Assembly: GCF_010015445.1 (NCBI RefSeq)
Contig: NC_053120.1
Coordinates: 2,852,464 to 2,916,463 of the forward strand
Origin: Perca fluviatilis
Lineage: Eukaryota > Chordata > Actinopteri > Perciformes > Percidae
Reading direction: 5' to 3'
Length of the DNA: 64,000 nt
Part shown: piece by piece, positions 21,700-34,011 of the stretch
How positions within the stretch are numbered: the stretch's first letter is position 1
How the letters are laid out: each line of letters opens with the position of its first letter
Notes under the pieces: model-generated
Database searches by the model: none
Told to the model about the DNA's origin: nothing
The model's input: the letters and a program-made list of their open reading frames with translations, nothing else
Program-made: the position numbers and the translations under genes

Positions 21700-23065
21700 T
21701 TCTGAAAAAAACCCACCCTGGATCCTGAGGTCTTAGCAAACTATAGACCTATATCTAACCTTCCTTTTCTATCCAAGATCCTTGAGAAGGTGGTTGCTAA
21801 TCAGTTATGTGATTTTCTACATAGCAACAGTTTATTTGATGACTTTCAATCAGGATTTAGAAAGAATCATAGCACAGAGACGGCACTGGTGAAAATTACT
21901 AACGACCTTTTAACTGCTGCAGACAAAGGTCTTGTCTCCATTCTTGTTTTACTAGATCTTAGTGCTGCATTTGACACAATTGACCATTCAATCCTGTTAC
22001 AGAGATTGGAACACTTGGTTGGCATTAAAGGAATTGCTCTGAGTTGGTTTAGGTCCTATTTCTCTGATCGATCTCAATTTGTGAATGTTAATGATAAATC
22101 CTCCGCACGCGCTAAAGTTAGCCATGGGGTTCCTCAAGGCTCAGTGCTTGGACCAATTCTATTCTCCTTATATATGCTTCCTCTAGGCAATATTATTAGA
22201 AAACACTCAATTAACTTTCACTGTTATGCGGATGACACCCAATTATACTTGTCAATCAAACCAGACGAAACCAGTCAGCTAGCAAAATTTCAAGAGTGCA
22301 TTAAGGATATAAAATCCTGGATGACCTATAATTTTCTGATGTTAAACCCTAACAAAACTGAAGTTATTGTGCTGGGCCCTAAACACCTCCGAACTTCATT
22401 ATCTAGAGATATAGCTACTCTGGATGGTGTTGCCCTGGCCTCCAGCACCACTGTTAGAAATTTAGGAGTTATCTTTGATCAGGATATATCCTTTAATGCC
22501 AATCTAAAACAAACCTCCAGAACAGCCTTTTTTCATCTCGTAACATTGCCAAAATTAGGAATATCCTGTCTCAAAACGCCGCTGAAAAACTAGTCCATGC
22601 ATTTGTTACTTCCAGGCTGGACTATTGTAATTCCCTACTGTCAGGTTGCTCAAATAAGTCTCTTAAGACTCTCCAGCTGATCCAGAATGCTGCAGCCGTG
22701 TTCTCACAAGAACTAAGAAAAGAGATCATATTTCTCCTGTATTAGCTTCTCTGCATTGGCTTCCTGTTGAATCCAGGATTGAGTTTAAAGTCCTTCTCTT
22801 GACCTACAAAGCTCTAAATGGTCTAGCACCATCATATCTAGAAGAGCTCCTAATACCCTATTGTCCTACTAGAGCACTGCGCTCCCAGAATGCAGAGTTA
22901 CTGGTGGTACCTAGAGTCTCTAAAAGTAGAATGGGAGCCAGAGCCTTCAGTTATCAGGCTCCTCTCCTATGGAACCAGCTCCCGATCTGGGGGTCGGGGG
23001 CAGAAACTGTCACCTCATTCAAGAATGAACTTAAAACTCTCCTATTTGATAAAGCTTATAGTTAG
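21700..23065 (+). pseudogene. L2 ORF2 reverse transcriptase relic
   Basis: An uninterrupted 267-codon frame (21,790-22,593) contains the RT fingers and palm: FQSGFRKNHSTETALVKI, LDLSAAFDTIDHSIL (catalytic Asp), GVPQGSVLGPILFSLYM and the YADDTQLY active site (22,225-22,236). A frameshift at about 22,550 moves the thumb into another frame, and the C-terminus resumes at 22,799 (TYKALNGLAPSYLEELL, TSFKNELKTLLFDKAYS). The element is inactive but clearly L2-group. Confidence 0.8.
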
Positions 23066-23890
23066 GGAGTGAGGAGTTGCAGTGTTCACCTAACTGGCCC
23101 AACTGCTTCTCTTCATAATTGTTAGATTAATAATACATAACAAAGTAGAGGGAGGCAGGCCAGCCAAGCCAGATCCGGCAGGGGGAGAGTTCTAAGCCCG
23201 AAAAAGCTACCTCTCCTTATGACCTGTCTCTCTTAGTTACCTGTTATAGTTAGCGCTGTTATAGTCCTAGACTGCCGGGGACTTCCTTCCTTTGACACAC
23301 TGAGCTGCTCTCTCCTCTCCCCTTTCTATTACTGTTTCTATTACTGTTACTATTACTATTACTATTTGTGTGCAGCCCGTCCCAGAAATGCTTGTTACTA
23401 ATCCTAGCTTCGGGGAGTTTACTCCCCGGAGTCCTTATGCTTTTTTCCCCAGCGTATTTCCTTGGAGAACGTTGGCACCAAGATCCTGGTTGCAGCTGTC
23501 GCCGTGGTCCTGCTGCACTCCTGCTGAGCTCAGCGATGCCCTGCAATGTCATGCTGCGTCCTGCTGAACCCTGCAGCTTCCCGCTACATCCAGTCACTGT
23601 TCCATTATTAATGTGACTACTATCGCCACTGTTCATCACACCCCCAACCGGCTCGTCAGACACCGCCTACCAAGAGCCTGGGTCTGTCCGAGGTTTCTTC
23701 CCAAGAGGGAGCTTTTCCTCGCCACTGTCGCACTGCTTGCTCTTGAGGGAATTACTGGAATTGTTGGAATTGTTGGGGCTTTGTAAATTATAGAGTGTGG
23801 TCTAGACCTACTCTATCTGTAAAGTGTCTCGAGATAACTTATGTTATGATTTGATACTATAAATAAAATTGAATTGAATTGAATTGAATT

Positions 23891-24702
23891 ACTAGTGGAG
23901 GTGGGCTGTGTTACCCCGGACTGCCTGTTGCAGAAATGGGGTGATTTGTATCCAACTAACTGCTAACTGCTGGTGGAGTTTGTGACTGTAAAATGCCGAC
24001 AATTCTAGCTACATCCCACGCAAATGTACGCTGTGTTTATACTCGATGTTTATACCCCAGCCCACCAAGAGCTAATGCTAGTAGCTATGTGTTAGCCTTC
24101 TTTTATTACATGGCTTGGTTGAATTCTAATGTAGAATGCGGTCTGTTATTTCTTGATAACAGACCGCTGCTAAGGATAACACACCGTTGCCATGCAAAAG
24201 CAGAGCGTTGCCATGGACGCAGTTTTGTTCACTCTGGAGGACAGCTATCAATCAATCCGCTGAAAGAAGTCTGGATAATGTATCAGCTGTGGCCAAAAAA
24301 AAGCATGTTTTAAATGTGTAACACCACTTGAGCCACGGTGAAACGTTTTTTCGTGTATATGGTTGAAATGACAATAAAACCCACTTGTTGAGTTGATCGT
24401 CTCACTGTCTGTCTGTAAAGGGTAGGCGTGGCTTGGGAGTGGCCTCATACAGCAGCAAAGCAAGTGCATTCTGGGATTTGGTGTCTTTCATCCATATGAG
24501 CCAAAAACACATTTTCTGGCTATCTCGGCCTAGAAGGCACCAATTTCAATTTTCTTTTCACATTTTGTGAAAAGAAACATTTAGAAACTACATTAGTGAC
24601 CCAATTTAAAGATATATTCAGCTTTCCAGCGGTGAAATTTCCCTTTAACTTTTATATGCGCACCCCTCTCTCTCTCTTTCTCTCTCCCGCTCTCTCCGCC
24701 AG
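23891..24702. other. Intergenic repeat-like DNA
   Basis: No coding frame or RNA gene is seen. Around 24,140-24,220 short inverted words (TCTGTTATTTCTTGATAACAGA) and repeated GTTGCCATG motifs suggest an old DNA element. A (TC)n-rich tract lies at 24,667-24,698. Confidence 0.4.
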
Positions 24703-25363
24703 AGGCCCGTTCCAGAAAGCAGGTTTAGTGAAAACTCTGAGTTGGTTAACCCTGAGATGAGGGAAACTCTGGGTTTTCCGTTCCAGAAAGAGAGGTAACT
24801 TAACCTCGGAGTCAGTTACTATGGTAACTGAGTCTGTGAACCTAACCTGGTTGGGAGCAGGTTTTCTTCAAGAAACCTCAAGTTTCTCTCGGTCTCCTCC
24901 CTCTCAGAGGAATTAATTTCCTCATTCATTCAGTCTGTATCAGGCGCATTTTAATGCAGTTTGTTATCTGCATGAATAAAAAGACGTAGCCTATTGGTTT
25001 ATGTTAGGCAGACTATAAAACGTGTCATGTCCTTTTGTTGACGATTCCGTTGATGAAAAAGCTGTATTAATTCACAGAGTTTACATGGGTATTGAGTCCC
25101 GACTATAGATGTATTTTCATTTCCACATAACCGATTTGAGTGGTATTTTTTAATCACAGTCCATTAGATATGTAGATACCTTATCTGTCCTCATATCACT
25201 AACATCAACCATCGTGGACAGGTCCATTAGATTGTTTTTTGCGATGATACCCGGATCACTTTCTCCAGAGAAGAGTTCTTTAACATCAGGGGAACAACGC
25301 CAGAGGATTTATTTCCTACTTTTCTTCTCCCTTCACTGGAAATTTTGGACATTCTAGTCAAAG

Positions 25364-26572
25364 GTGCGCTCACCTTTGCTCACGCAGCGAAACGCCGGAG
25401 GAGAGGGAAACGGGCTGGTGCGCTTGGGCGCGCTCCGCCAGCGAGGGATACGCACACCGTTACCGGGCATATTTCTCTCTAACGTGCGCTCACTGCCCAA
25501 CAAACTGGAGGAATTACAACTGCTGTTGGTTGGAAACAGGGACTTTTCTTCATCTGCTGTTTTGTGCTTCACGGAGACGTGGCTCTGTGGATTAATACCG
25601 GACTCTGCGCTGCAGCTGGCAGGCTTCCAACTCTACAGAGCGGACAGAGACACGGACCTCTCCGGCAAAACTAAAGGTGGAGGAATCTGTTTCTACATCA
25701 ATAGCGATTGGTGCAACGACATGACAGTGATCCAGCAGTATTGTTCTCCTGACCTGGAATCTTACATCATAAACTGTAAGCCTTTTTATTCACCCCGTGA
25801 GTTCCATTCATTCATTCTGGTCGGTGTTTACATCCCGCCGCAGGCCAACGTGCAGGTCGCACAGCGCATGCTTGCCGATCAGATTCTATGTGTGGAGCGG
25901 ACCAACCCGGACTCCCTAGTTATTGTCCTTGGTGACTTTAACAAAGGAAACCTCACTCATGTACTACCTAAATACAGACAGCATATTAAATGCCCGACCA
26001 GAGAGGAGAACATTCTGGATCACTGTTACACCACAGTCAGGGATGCTTATCACGCCGTCCCCCGTGCTGCACTGGGACTCTCTGACCACGTCATGTTTCA
26101 CTTGATCCCCTCCTACAGGCAGAAACTAAAGCTCTGCAAACCTGTAGTGAGGACATCAAGGAAGTGGACCAGACTAGCTGTGGAGGATCTCCAGACATGC
26201 TTGGACTCTACTGACTGGGATATGTTCAGGACTGCTACCAACAGTCTGGATGAGTACACAGAGGCTGTGACGTCATACATCAGCTTCTGTGAGGACTGCT
26301 GTGTTCCATCATGCACCAGGGTGAGTTTCAACAATGACAAACCCTGGTTCACAGCCAAACTCAGAAGGCTAAGGTTGGACAAGGCAGAGGCGTTCAGGAG
26401 TGGAGAAAAAAACAGACTTAAAGTAGCAAAGTACAAGTTTAGCAAGGCGGTGAAAGAGGCTAAACAACAGTACTCTGAGAAACTCCAAAACCAGTTCTCA
26501 GCAAACAACTCTGCTTCTGTCTGGAGAGGGCTAAGCCTAAAGTCTCCCACTCCACCAACGACCGACGCCTAG
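25364..26572 (+). CDS. LINE ORF2, endonuclease half
   Basis: A 402-codon frame has the APE endonuclease order: [27 protein letters not shown] (catalytic Glu), [30 protein letters not shown] (GDFN), [11 protein letters not shown] and [10 protein letters not shown] (SDH, catalytic His). A basic linker follows ([19 protein letters not shown]). The frame ends at TAG 26,570 only because of a 1-base shift near 26,530; the next frame resumes with [17 protein letters not shown]. The true start may lie upstream, since the first codons have no typical ORF2 start. The segment between 26,573 and 26,945 codes for the continuing linker in the shifted frame. Confidence 0.8.
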   Translation: MRSPLLTQRNAGGEGNGLVRLGALRQRGIRTPLPGIFLSNVRSLPNKLEELQLLLVGNRDFSSSAVLCFTETWLCGLIPDSALQLAGFQLYRADRDTDLSGKTKGGGICFYINSDWCNDMTVIQQYCSPDLESYIINCKPFYSPREFHSFILVGVYIPPQANVQVAQRMLADQILCVERTNPDSLVIVLGDFNKGNLTHVLPKYRQHIKCPTREENILDHCYTTVRDAYHAVPRAALGLSDHVMFHLIPSYRQKLKLCKPVVRTSRKWTRLAVEDLQTCLDSTDWDMFRTATNSLDEYTEAVTSYISFCEDCCVPSCTRVSFNNDKPWFTAKLRRLRLDKAEAFRSGEKNRLKVAKYKFSKAVKEAKQQYSEKLQNQFSANNSASVWRGLSLKSPTPPTTDA

Positions 26573-26945
26573 CCAACGAACTTAATGAGTTCTACTGTCG
26601 CTTTGAAGGACAAAGGGTCGGTCCTGTAACCATCCCCCTCAACACCTCCCAACAAAGGGTCTTCCCTGATTCCATCCCCCGCGACACCTCCCAACAGCTA
26701 CAGCTACAGTGCATCACCTCCACCTCCACCTCCCCCACCTTAGAGGTCTCCCCCTCCACCTCCCCACCCACCTCAGAGATGACTCTCTCCATCAATGAGG
26801 AAGACGTCAACAGACTGTTCAGGAGACAGAACCCCAGGAAAGCTGCTGAACCGGATGCTGTCTCCCCATCCAGCTTGAAGCACTGTGCTGACCAGCTGTC
26901 TCCAGTGTTCACAGACATTTTAACACCTCACTGGAGACATGCCAC

Positions 26946-28166
26946 GTGCCAGCCTGCTTCAAGTCCTCAACAATCATCCCCATTCCCAAGAAGCCAAGGA
27001 CCACAGGACTTAATGACTTCAGACCCGTCGCCCTGACATCTGTGGTTATGAAGTCCTTTGAGCGCCTTGTGCTTTCACACCTCAAAGCCATCACCGACCC
27101 CCTCCTGGACCCCCTGCAGTTTGCCTACAGAGCCAATAGGTCTGTAGATGATGCAGTAAACCTGGCCCTCCACTACATCCTCCGGCACCTGGACTCCACA
27201 GGAAACTACACCAGGATCCTGTTTGTGGACTTCAGCTCTGCCTTTAACACCATCATCCCGGCTCTGCTCCAGGAGAAACTCTCCCCGCTTGGTGTGCCTG
27301 ACTCCACCTGCAGGTGGATCACTGACTTCCTGTCTGACAGGAAGCAGCATGTGAAGCTGGGGAAAGACATCTCCGACTCACAGACCATCAGCACCGGATC
27401 CCCTCAGGGCTGTGTTCTTTCTCCTCTACTCTTCTCCCTGTACACCAACAGCTGCACTTCCAGTCACCAGTCTGTCAAGCTTCTGAAGTTCGCGGACGAC
27501 ACCTCCCTCATCGGACTCATCTCTGATGGTGACGAGTCTGCTTACAGGTCGGAGGCTGACCACCTGGTGACCTGGTGCAAGCAAAACAACCTAGAGCTCA
27601 ACGCTCTAAAGACAGTGGAGATGGTTGTGGACTTCAGGAAGAATTCAGCCCCACCTGCCCCTATCACACTCAGTGACTCAGTGTCTTTCCACTTCCTGGG
27701 TACCACAATCTCCCAGGACCTCAAGTGGGAGCTGAACATCAGCTCCCTCGTCAAGAAAGCACAACAGAGGATGTACTTCCTGCGGCAGCTGAAGAAATTC
27801 AACCTGCCAAAGACAATGATGGTGCACTTCTACACAGCCATCATTGAGTCCATCCTCACATCCTCCATCACCATCTGGTTCGCTGCTGCCACTGCCAAGG
27901 ACAAGGGCAGACTGCAGCGTGTCATTCGGTCTGCTGAGAAGGTGATTGGCTGCAATCTCCCACCGCTCCAGGACCTTTACGCCACCAGGACTCTGAAGCG
28001 TGCTGGAAAGATTGTGGCTGACCCCTCCCACCCCGGACACAAACTCTTTGAGCCACTCCCCTCTGGCAGGAGGCTGAGGTCCATCCGGACCAAAACCTCA
28101 CGTCACAAGGACAGCTTTTTCCCCTCCGCCACTAGCCTTATAAACAAGGCCCGGAAACCACCCTGA
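26946..28166 (+). CDS. LINE ORF2, reverse transcriptase half
   Basis: A 406-codon frame covers the whole RT and C-terminal region: [67 protein letters not shown] (catalytic Asp), [18 protein letters not shown] and [11 protein letters not shown] (active site FADD at 27,489-27,500), then [17 protein letters not shown] and a C-terminal block [17 protein letters not shown] single-base shift at about 26,925 separates it from the linker frame upstream. It is the best preserved RT in the window. Confidence 0.85.
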   Translation: MPACFKSSTIIPIPKKPRTTGLNDFRPVALTSVVMKSFERLVLSHLKAITDPLLDPLQFAYRANRSVDDAVNLALHYILRHLDSTGNYTRILFVDFSSAFNTIIPALLQEKLSPLGVPDSTCRWITDFLSDRKQHVKLGKDISDSQTISTGSPQGCVLSPLLFSLYTNSCTSSHQSVKLLKFADDTSLIGLISDGDESAYRSEADHLVTWCKQNNLELNALKTVEMVVDFRKNSAPPAPITLSDSVSFHFLGTTISQDLKWELNISSLVKKAQQRMYFLRQLKKFNLPKTMMVHFYTAIIESILTSSITIWFAAATAKDKGRLQRVIRSAEKVIGCNLPPLQDLYATRTLKRAGKIVADPSHPGHKLFEPLPSGRRLRSIRTKTSRHKDSFFPSATSLINKARKPP

Positions 28167-30462
28167 CTCTCTCCACACTCACCTCTGGCTCTACTTGCCA
28201 CTGTACTTAATCTGCTCTTTTTATCTTAATTGTTACTCTTATTTTATTACATCCTGTGTGTGTATATATACACATATATTTATACATTTATACTTATATT
28301 GTCTGTTCTGTTAACCTGTTTGTTAAACTTATTTTAGATAATGTGTGACATGCACCTACGACACCAAAACAAATTCCTTGTATGTGTAAAATATGTACTT
28401 GGCAATAAAGCTTTTCTGATTCTGTTTCTGATTCTGATATGTAGATAACTTATCCGTCCTCATATCACTAACATCAGCCATCGTGGACAGGCTTTAACAT
28501 CCCAGCAGATTCTTTGTGTCGCATTACGTTTTTTGCAAACGGCAGTTTTCTTTACAACAGTGATGCGGATCATACTGTAATAGTAAAGCCACTGTATGTA
28601 GAGCAATCAGAAAAGTGAGACTCACTCTGAAACGTTTTTTAAATGTTTTTGTAGTGTTCCCTGGACACAAACCAGTGAGAGCCATTAAAAAGAAAAATTA
28701 TTATACTTATAGTTCTGTTAATGATCATGGTGCTGCAGCCTCAGAATGGGATTAGTATAGTTTACTGTTTCGCCCACAGGATTGCACCTGAATGAAATTA
28801 TAATACAATTCCAGTTTTCACCAGTAATATTATAAGTTTACTGTGATTAAATATGAAATTAATGCGTACGCATTGACTCAAGCAGCAATTTTCTCCCACA
28901 CAAATTCTCTCTCTTTTGCAGCATTAGCCCATTGACATAGCCACTGTCTTGCTTTTTTAACGAAATACATGTTCAAACTCGCTGTTTGTGCGCATGAGTA
29001 TTTCCGCTGACCAGTTTGTTTGTGGTTGTTACCATGGTGAATTGTAGAATCATGGCTCCATTCATACTGCCTTTTGTGCACGCGCGTAACCCTGAGTGAA
29101 CATACTCCGAGTTGATTGAACCAACTCAAATCAGCTGTTCTGGAACCGAAAACTCAGAGTTTCCCATCTCGGGGTAAATCAACTCAGGCATCAGGTTTAG
29201 ACTCAGAGTTTGTTAAACCTCCTACCTGGAACGGACCCCAGATCTTCTAAAGAACGGTGACGCCGTTATCAATCGAGTATTGATTGGTCAGTAGGCGGTG
29301 CTTTTACACCGGTTGATCTCTTATCTCAAACTTAACCTGCTCCCGACCAGGTTAGGTGTTCAACATGAGTTACCATGGCAATTGAACCTGATAACAACTG
29401 ATCCACATTCGTGATACAGAAAACCCTGGGTAGAACCTTAATTTAGCTCGTTAACGCCAAATCCTGCTTTGTAGTCCAGAGGGGTATTGCACAAAACCAG
29501 GATAAGGGATTAAGCTGTGATATTCAGGTTATCCTGGATGAATTTAGCTTTGACTTGGTTGCACAAAAGCAGGTTGAATTAAGCCCAGCCAAGTAACCAT
29601 GGCGATGTATTCTTTACAGCTAGCCTGGTCCAGAGCAGGCTAACAGCCAGGCTAAGATTAATCCTGGAGTCTGATGTGTTAAATCAGCTGCCGCTCTGAT
29701 CCGAAATAAACGTGTTTAACAGTTATTCCGTTGTCTTCTGAATGTGTTCTGCTTCATTTTATTAACATGCATTAGGCTACTTGTCACTATTGCTGTCACA
29801 AGTTTGATTTAAATCCTACTACTGCAGTTGTTGAGATGGTAATGGTAAAAAGTGGGACGATACGGAGGAAATGGGCTTCCTCCACTGCTGTCCCCGTGAA
29901 ATGTGCCCCGTGCAACGCGGGGGCAGGGGGATCCTCCCACACCGTGCAGCGGACTCTAAAAGCGGACTTTTAGCATCAATAACGACGACAATGGGACCTG
30001 ATCAAATGTCCTTTTTACCAGATGGGAGTGAGAATGTGTTGGAACGCCACAAAGCTTCTTAATTATTTTATTTTGGTGGGCTGTCACTCGTCACCTTGGA
30101 GCTTGGGAGTGAGAAAAAAAAACATGAATAATAACAGGCTACACTGTTTTACAGATATGCTGCTTGTGTGTGATGTCAAGTACTTTTCTAGTTTTTGTCC
30201 AGTCATGCTTGTTCTGTATGAACATAAATTGTAGAAAGATATTTAGAATTAGACATAGCTTATGGAGATCTGTGCATATGGTTGTAAAACATATTCGCGA
30301 TATGAATAAGCTTTGAAATTAAGCCTAGTCCATTTCCCAGGAACAAGTTTTTTTATATATATAGTGCTTTACAGGCTACCTAAAAGACACTTTACACTAA
30401 AACCAGCACATTTAGGCGCATAAAACAGATACAGCAATAAAACCAACACATAAAAACGCATA

Positions 30463-30506
30463 TTAAAGCAATTTAAAACGTGGGAGTAGAGATTTTTTTA
30501 ATCCAT

Positions 30507-30572
<66 letters not shown>

Positions 30573-30723
30573 TGCGGGGCTTTTTCCGTTTGAAAACAGC
30601 CGTATTTCCCTTTTTGCATATTATATAGTATATATAATATATTATATGTTTCACCTCCTCGTAAATTTCCATTAGAAGCTGCTGCTCAACGGTTGAAACA
30701 TATGCTGCACACGTCTTTTCCAT
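30463..30723 (-). pseudogene. Myb/SANT-like accessory protein relic of a Harbinger element
   Basis: The frame MEKTCAAYVSTVEQQLLMEI continues YEEVKHIIY and, after a TA-derived stretch, KKGNTAVFKRKK. This resembles the start of Myb/SANT-like DNA-binding domains encoded by PIF/Harbinger elements (E..LLME.YEE.K.II..K.NTA), which help the transposase bind the termini. The remaining ~60 residues of the domain are gone and (TA)n expansion fills the C-terminal part. It is read as a relic only. Confidence 0.45.
30510..30568. repeat. (TA)n microsatellite
   Basis: An uninterrupted AT dinucleotide tract of about 58 bases lies inside the Harbinger-like element. It produces a spurious IYIYIY peptide. Confidence 0.95.
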
Positions 30724-30945
30724 TTCTGCATCAGTTAATCTGTGATCGATACCGTGGTCTATTTAAGAAAGCCATGAACGTGCACTTATCCCAGCTATGT
30801 ACACCTGGCTGACATAGCTTCACCTACTTATCCTGGCTCGGCAAACGTGCAACCGATTGAGCCGCGATGAGTGGATCACACTAAGTCAAGCTGCGCTTTT
30901 TCATTTATCCTGGATTTCTTTATTCTACTTTTGTGCAATAGGCCC

Positions 30946-32024
30946 CAGGCCTCAGGAGAAAGGACGATGAACTGTCAACAGACAAAGAAAGCACAGAGAC
31001 TAAATCCACAAGGTAATGAGGGTAGTAAAGAGAGACAGGTGACATGATGAACAGGTGGAACACATCAGGGCGGGGCAGCCAATCACAGAGGAGGGAAAAC
31101 ACAAGACAGGAAGTAGAACCTCACATGACGAGAGAAACAGACTTTACAAAGTACAACAGGAAACTGAAGAATGAAAACATACACACGAATGGAACAGGGT
31201 CAAACACACACAGGGATAGAACAAGAACAAAACAGAGAACAGGGAATGAAATGACCACAATAGAAGAGGAAAAACTACAACTGAGAATTACAAGGTGACA
31301 GCGTGCATCAATAAAGAGTTTCCTTTGTGTCGGACAAACAAAGTGTTTAAAATCAGACATTCGGTGAAACTTCAGTTTGGTCTTCAGTTTGTAGAAAGAA
31401 CTTTTGGTACGAATTATAGGAAAAACTTTACCATATAAAGTCAAATAAAGATGAATTCACAAGTAATTTATTATATGAAACTTTATTATTCTTCACACCA
31501 GTAGCGTAGCCAGAAAAAAGACTCTGGCTGTGATTAAAAAAAACTGGCTATGCCACATTGATTGTCAGATTAATGTTCACCTCTACAAATATATTCCAAT
31601 AGGCCTTCATATTAACTCTCCACTCTGTTCAAATGGAGGAAGTTACATTTTAAAATCAACAACTGCAAGTCAACAACAGTAGCCCAAGCTTAGAAAAACA
31701 TTTCATATTAAGACTATAAAAAATAATTCCGCATCTATATTTTTACGTGTGCCAACTGCCACTGTGGGTGGCACTGGCACACCTCTTGCTACGCCAATGC
31801 TTCACATGTATTCTTGCTGGAAAAAAACTTCCATTTTCTTTCATATATGATGTTCAGCTTTTCACTAACTAAAAGACTCTCAGGTTACTTTCACATATTT
31901 TAAGTTTTTAAGTATTATAGGAAAGTATCATAGATCAGAGACTTCAGCGGTAGCAGCTGGTTGGCAGCATGGATGTCCTGGATACAACATTAATGTCCTA
32001 GTTTGTTATTGATGAACAAAGCAG
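30946..32024. other. Intergenic DNA between two Harbinger-like elements
   Basis: 31,000-31,300 is purine-rich on the + strand with words common in fish retroelement regions (GGGCGGGGCAGCCAATCACAGAGGAGG) but no domain could be read. 31,440-32,020 is AT-rich with nothing recognised. Confidence 0.4.
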
Positions 32025-33832
32025 GGGTCTGTTTCACGAAACCAAGATAAGGGATTAAGCCGGGATTTCCCAGTTATCCTGGATGAATTAAGCCTTGATT
32101 TGGTTTCACAAAAGCGGAGGCACATAAATCACCATGGAGATTTATTCTGTACAGCTAGCCTGCTCCTGACCAGGCTAACAGCCAGGATTTATTTAATCCT
32201 GGAGCCTTTTCTGATCACCCAGCACTGGTTTTACCCTATTGTTATTATCAGCCTGGATTAAAATACAACAGGTGCATATTGCTGTTTATTTAAGTACTGT
32301 TATTATTTAAAGTTGTGACCATTATTTTTTTATTTATAATTATTCATGTGACAGTCATTGTTACTGTTATATTGCTGTATGAAGACTGCTGTTCATATTG
32401 TTGTTAGAAGTTTGATGAATATATTATGGCAGTTGTTGAGATAATTAGAAAAGGCTGATAACATTTCATTTTTAAATGAAGTCTGTAACTAAGGGCAACA
32501 CATAACATGCTGTACATTTCTGTAGTTGACCAATGCACCTTGAATTATTTTAGTTGATAAATTTTTTTAATTCTTTAACAATAAGGATCATGTTTGTTCT
32601 ACTTCCATGTGCATTGTATTTGGCATTCTTAGCACACAATTTATGTTGTCCAGTAAACTGGGAATATAATTTGTGAGGATTGTACAATTACAATCCTCCC
32701 AAATGATAGTCTTAGTTCACTGGACCAGTAACTATCTAGTGATGTAGGCTACTGTACATTCATGTAACAACAGGGAGAGGACACCTCAATGGTTTTTGAC
32801 CTTATATTTGGGGGGAAATAACTGATGAATATACTCTGTTACATTCATGTTTACAGTGTGCATGGAATTTATCACTTAATTATCTTCATAGTTTCTAGAT
32901 TTTAGAGAGATTTTAATTTCTTCAGTGTCTTTATTTTCTATGTCCATATATACAGGGAGCAAGGCATATAATATGTAGAGAAGGAAACTCGGCCTCTATA
33001 AAAAAAAAAATGAAACGCGAGAAAAAGCGTGGCAGATAATAACGGACAGACTAAATGATAGTCTAAAAATATGCATTTATGAAATACTGCTCTTAACTGA
33101 AACCATTCAATGAGTCACTGTCATTTGCAAAAACGAACAGTTGTACACTTTGCATTAAAAGCGAGTAGTGGAAGTTAATATGACTTAGGAAACTTATATT
33201 TTAGCCCATGCGAGAGAGGGAGGAACAGAGTGAAAGAGATATTTACGCATCATATTCTGGCGTTGTAGAAAATTGATCGTCATGGTAAATTCCCTGAGTA
33301 ACATTATCTTCTGTTTACTTTTAAGGCAAAGAGTACAACTGTTAATTTGTGAAAATGATTAGTAGCCTAATCCTTGAATGGAATGATTATGACGGCTTCA
33401 ATTCAGAGCAGTGGTCCGTTAATGTATATATTTAGGCTACAATTACGCATTTAGTCGGTCCGTCATCGTCTTCCTCGCTTTCTCTCGCTTTTTCATTACG
33501 CGGCTGTGTTTCTTTTCTTTTTATACAAATAATGTGTTTCACGTCGTCATACTTCCACAAGAAGCTGCTGCTCACTCTGTATAAAGTATGTACAATGCAT
33601 ATTCTCCATTGTGGCATCAGTAAATCTGTGATCGACCTTTCGGTCTTTTGAGGAAAGCCGTGGACGCGCATCTATCTGAATTACTGTAGCCTGGCTCGAC
33701 CTAGTCGCTCCTCCTCAGCCTGGCACGGCCTTCGTGAAACGCACCATGCCAGGATGCACAGATTAGACTAGGTCAAGCCTCGCTTTATCACTTATCCTGG
33801 ATTTATATATTCTGCTTTTGTGAAACAAGCCC
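32025..33832. mobile_element. Harbinger-like element, CAG target duplication
   Basis: The left end is GGGTCTGTTTCACGAAACCA and the right end on the - strand GGGCTTGTTTCACAAAAGCA. CAG flanks both sides (32,022-32,024 and 33,833-33,835). Internal words (ATAAGGGATTAAGCC, GGATTTCCCAGTTATCCTGG) parallel those at 29.5 kb. It carries a - strand Myb/SANT-like relic at 33,432-33,671. No DDE transposase is recognisable, so it depends on another copy. Confidence 0.7.
33432..33671 (-). pseudogene. Degraded coding relic, counterpart of the Myb/SANT-like frame
   Basis: On the - strand YRVSSSFLWKYDDVKHIICI is aligned by position and content with LLMEIYEEVKHIIY at 30.6 kb; on the DNA level both regions share AAGAAGCTGCTGCTCA and the CTGTGATCGA word. 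Acidic and basic runs follow (ESEEDDDGPTK). It is too degraded for a confident domain call. Its position inside the second Harbinger-like element supports common descent. Confidence 0.35.
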
Positions 33833-34011
33833 CAGGTAATGAAACAAAAAGGAGGACAAAAACGTTGAAAAGAATTGTGGGAAAAACAATGACACATATA
33901 CAGAATCTCACAAAAGTGAGTACACCCCTCACATTTTAGTAAATATTTCGTTATATCTTTTGATGGGTCAACACAGAACAAATTACACTTTGCTACAATG
34001 TAAAGTATTAA

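Larger units (their letters stand above)
18650..23890 (+). mobile_element. L2-clade LINE, near full length but degraded
   Basis: The order is 5' region, ORF1 with an esterase-like domain, ORF2 with endonuclease and reverse transcriptase, then a 3' end with tandem TGAAT repeats (23,866-23,890) after AAATAAAATTGAATTG. That tail is a feature of fish L2 elements. Total length of about 5.2 kb is near full size. Several frameshifts and stops break both ORFs, so it is not autonomous. The 5' boundary is approximate. Confidence 0.8.
25222..28436 (+). mobile_element. CR1/jockey-group LINE, nearly intact ORF2
   Basis: This is a non-LTR retrotransposon with endonuclease and reverse transcriptase and a 3' end of GCAATAAAGC followed by TTCTGATTCTGTTTCTGATT repeats. 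It sits inside the Harbinger-like element. The host sequence on its two sides is nearly the same for about 55 bp (left about 25,168-25,221, right 28,437-28,491; for example TCCTCATATCACTAACATCA in both), which is either a long target-site duplication or a pre-existing repeat. ORF2 is broken by only two single-base shifts. The family resembles the abundant fish Rex1/L2 relatives; exact clade is not claimed. Confidence 0.75.
24703..29238. mobile_element. Harbinger-like element split by a LINE, CAG target duplication
   Basis: The left end is AGGCCCGTTCCAGAAAGCAGG; the right end on the - strand begins GGGTCCGTTCCAGGTAGGAGG. Subterminal blocks (AACTCTGAG, GAAACTCTGGG) are also inverted between the two sides. 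CAG stands directly outside both ends (24,700-24,702 and 29,239-29,241); CWG is one of the two target types of PIF/Harbinger elements. About 3.2 kb of the interior (25.22-28.44 kb) is a LINE insertion. No transposase is recognised in what remains. Confidence 0.65.
29480..30945. mobile_element. Harbinger-like element, CAG target duplication
   Basis: The left end AGGGGTATTGCACAAAACCA and the right end (on the - strand GGGCCTATTGCACAAAAGTA) are inverted repeats; GGATAAG and ATCCTGG words are inverted just inside. CAG lies outside both ends (29,477-29,479, 30,946-30,948). It contains a Myb/SANT-like coding relic on the - strand and a long (TA)n tract. It is related in ends and content to 32,025-33,832. 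The sequence GGGAGTGAGAATGTGTTGG at about 30,023 is one end of the CAACACATTCTC MITE family. Confidence 0.65.

Noticed and set aside
30463..30600. IYIYIY-rich peptide as a membrane protein
   Set aside because: It is a translation of a (TA)n microsatellite.
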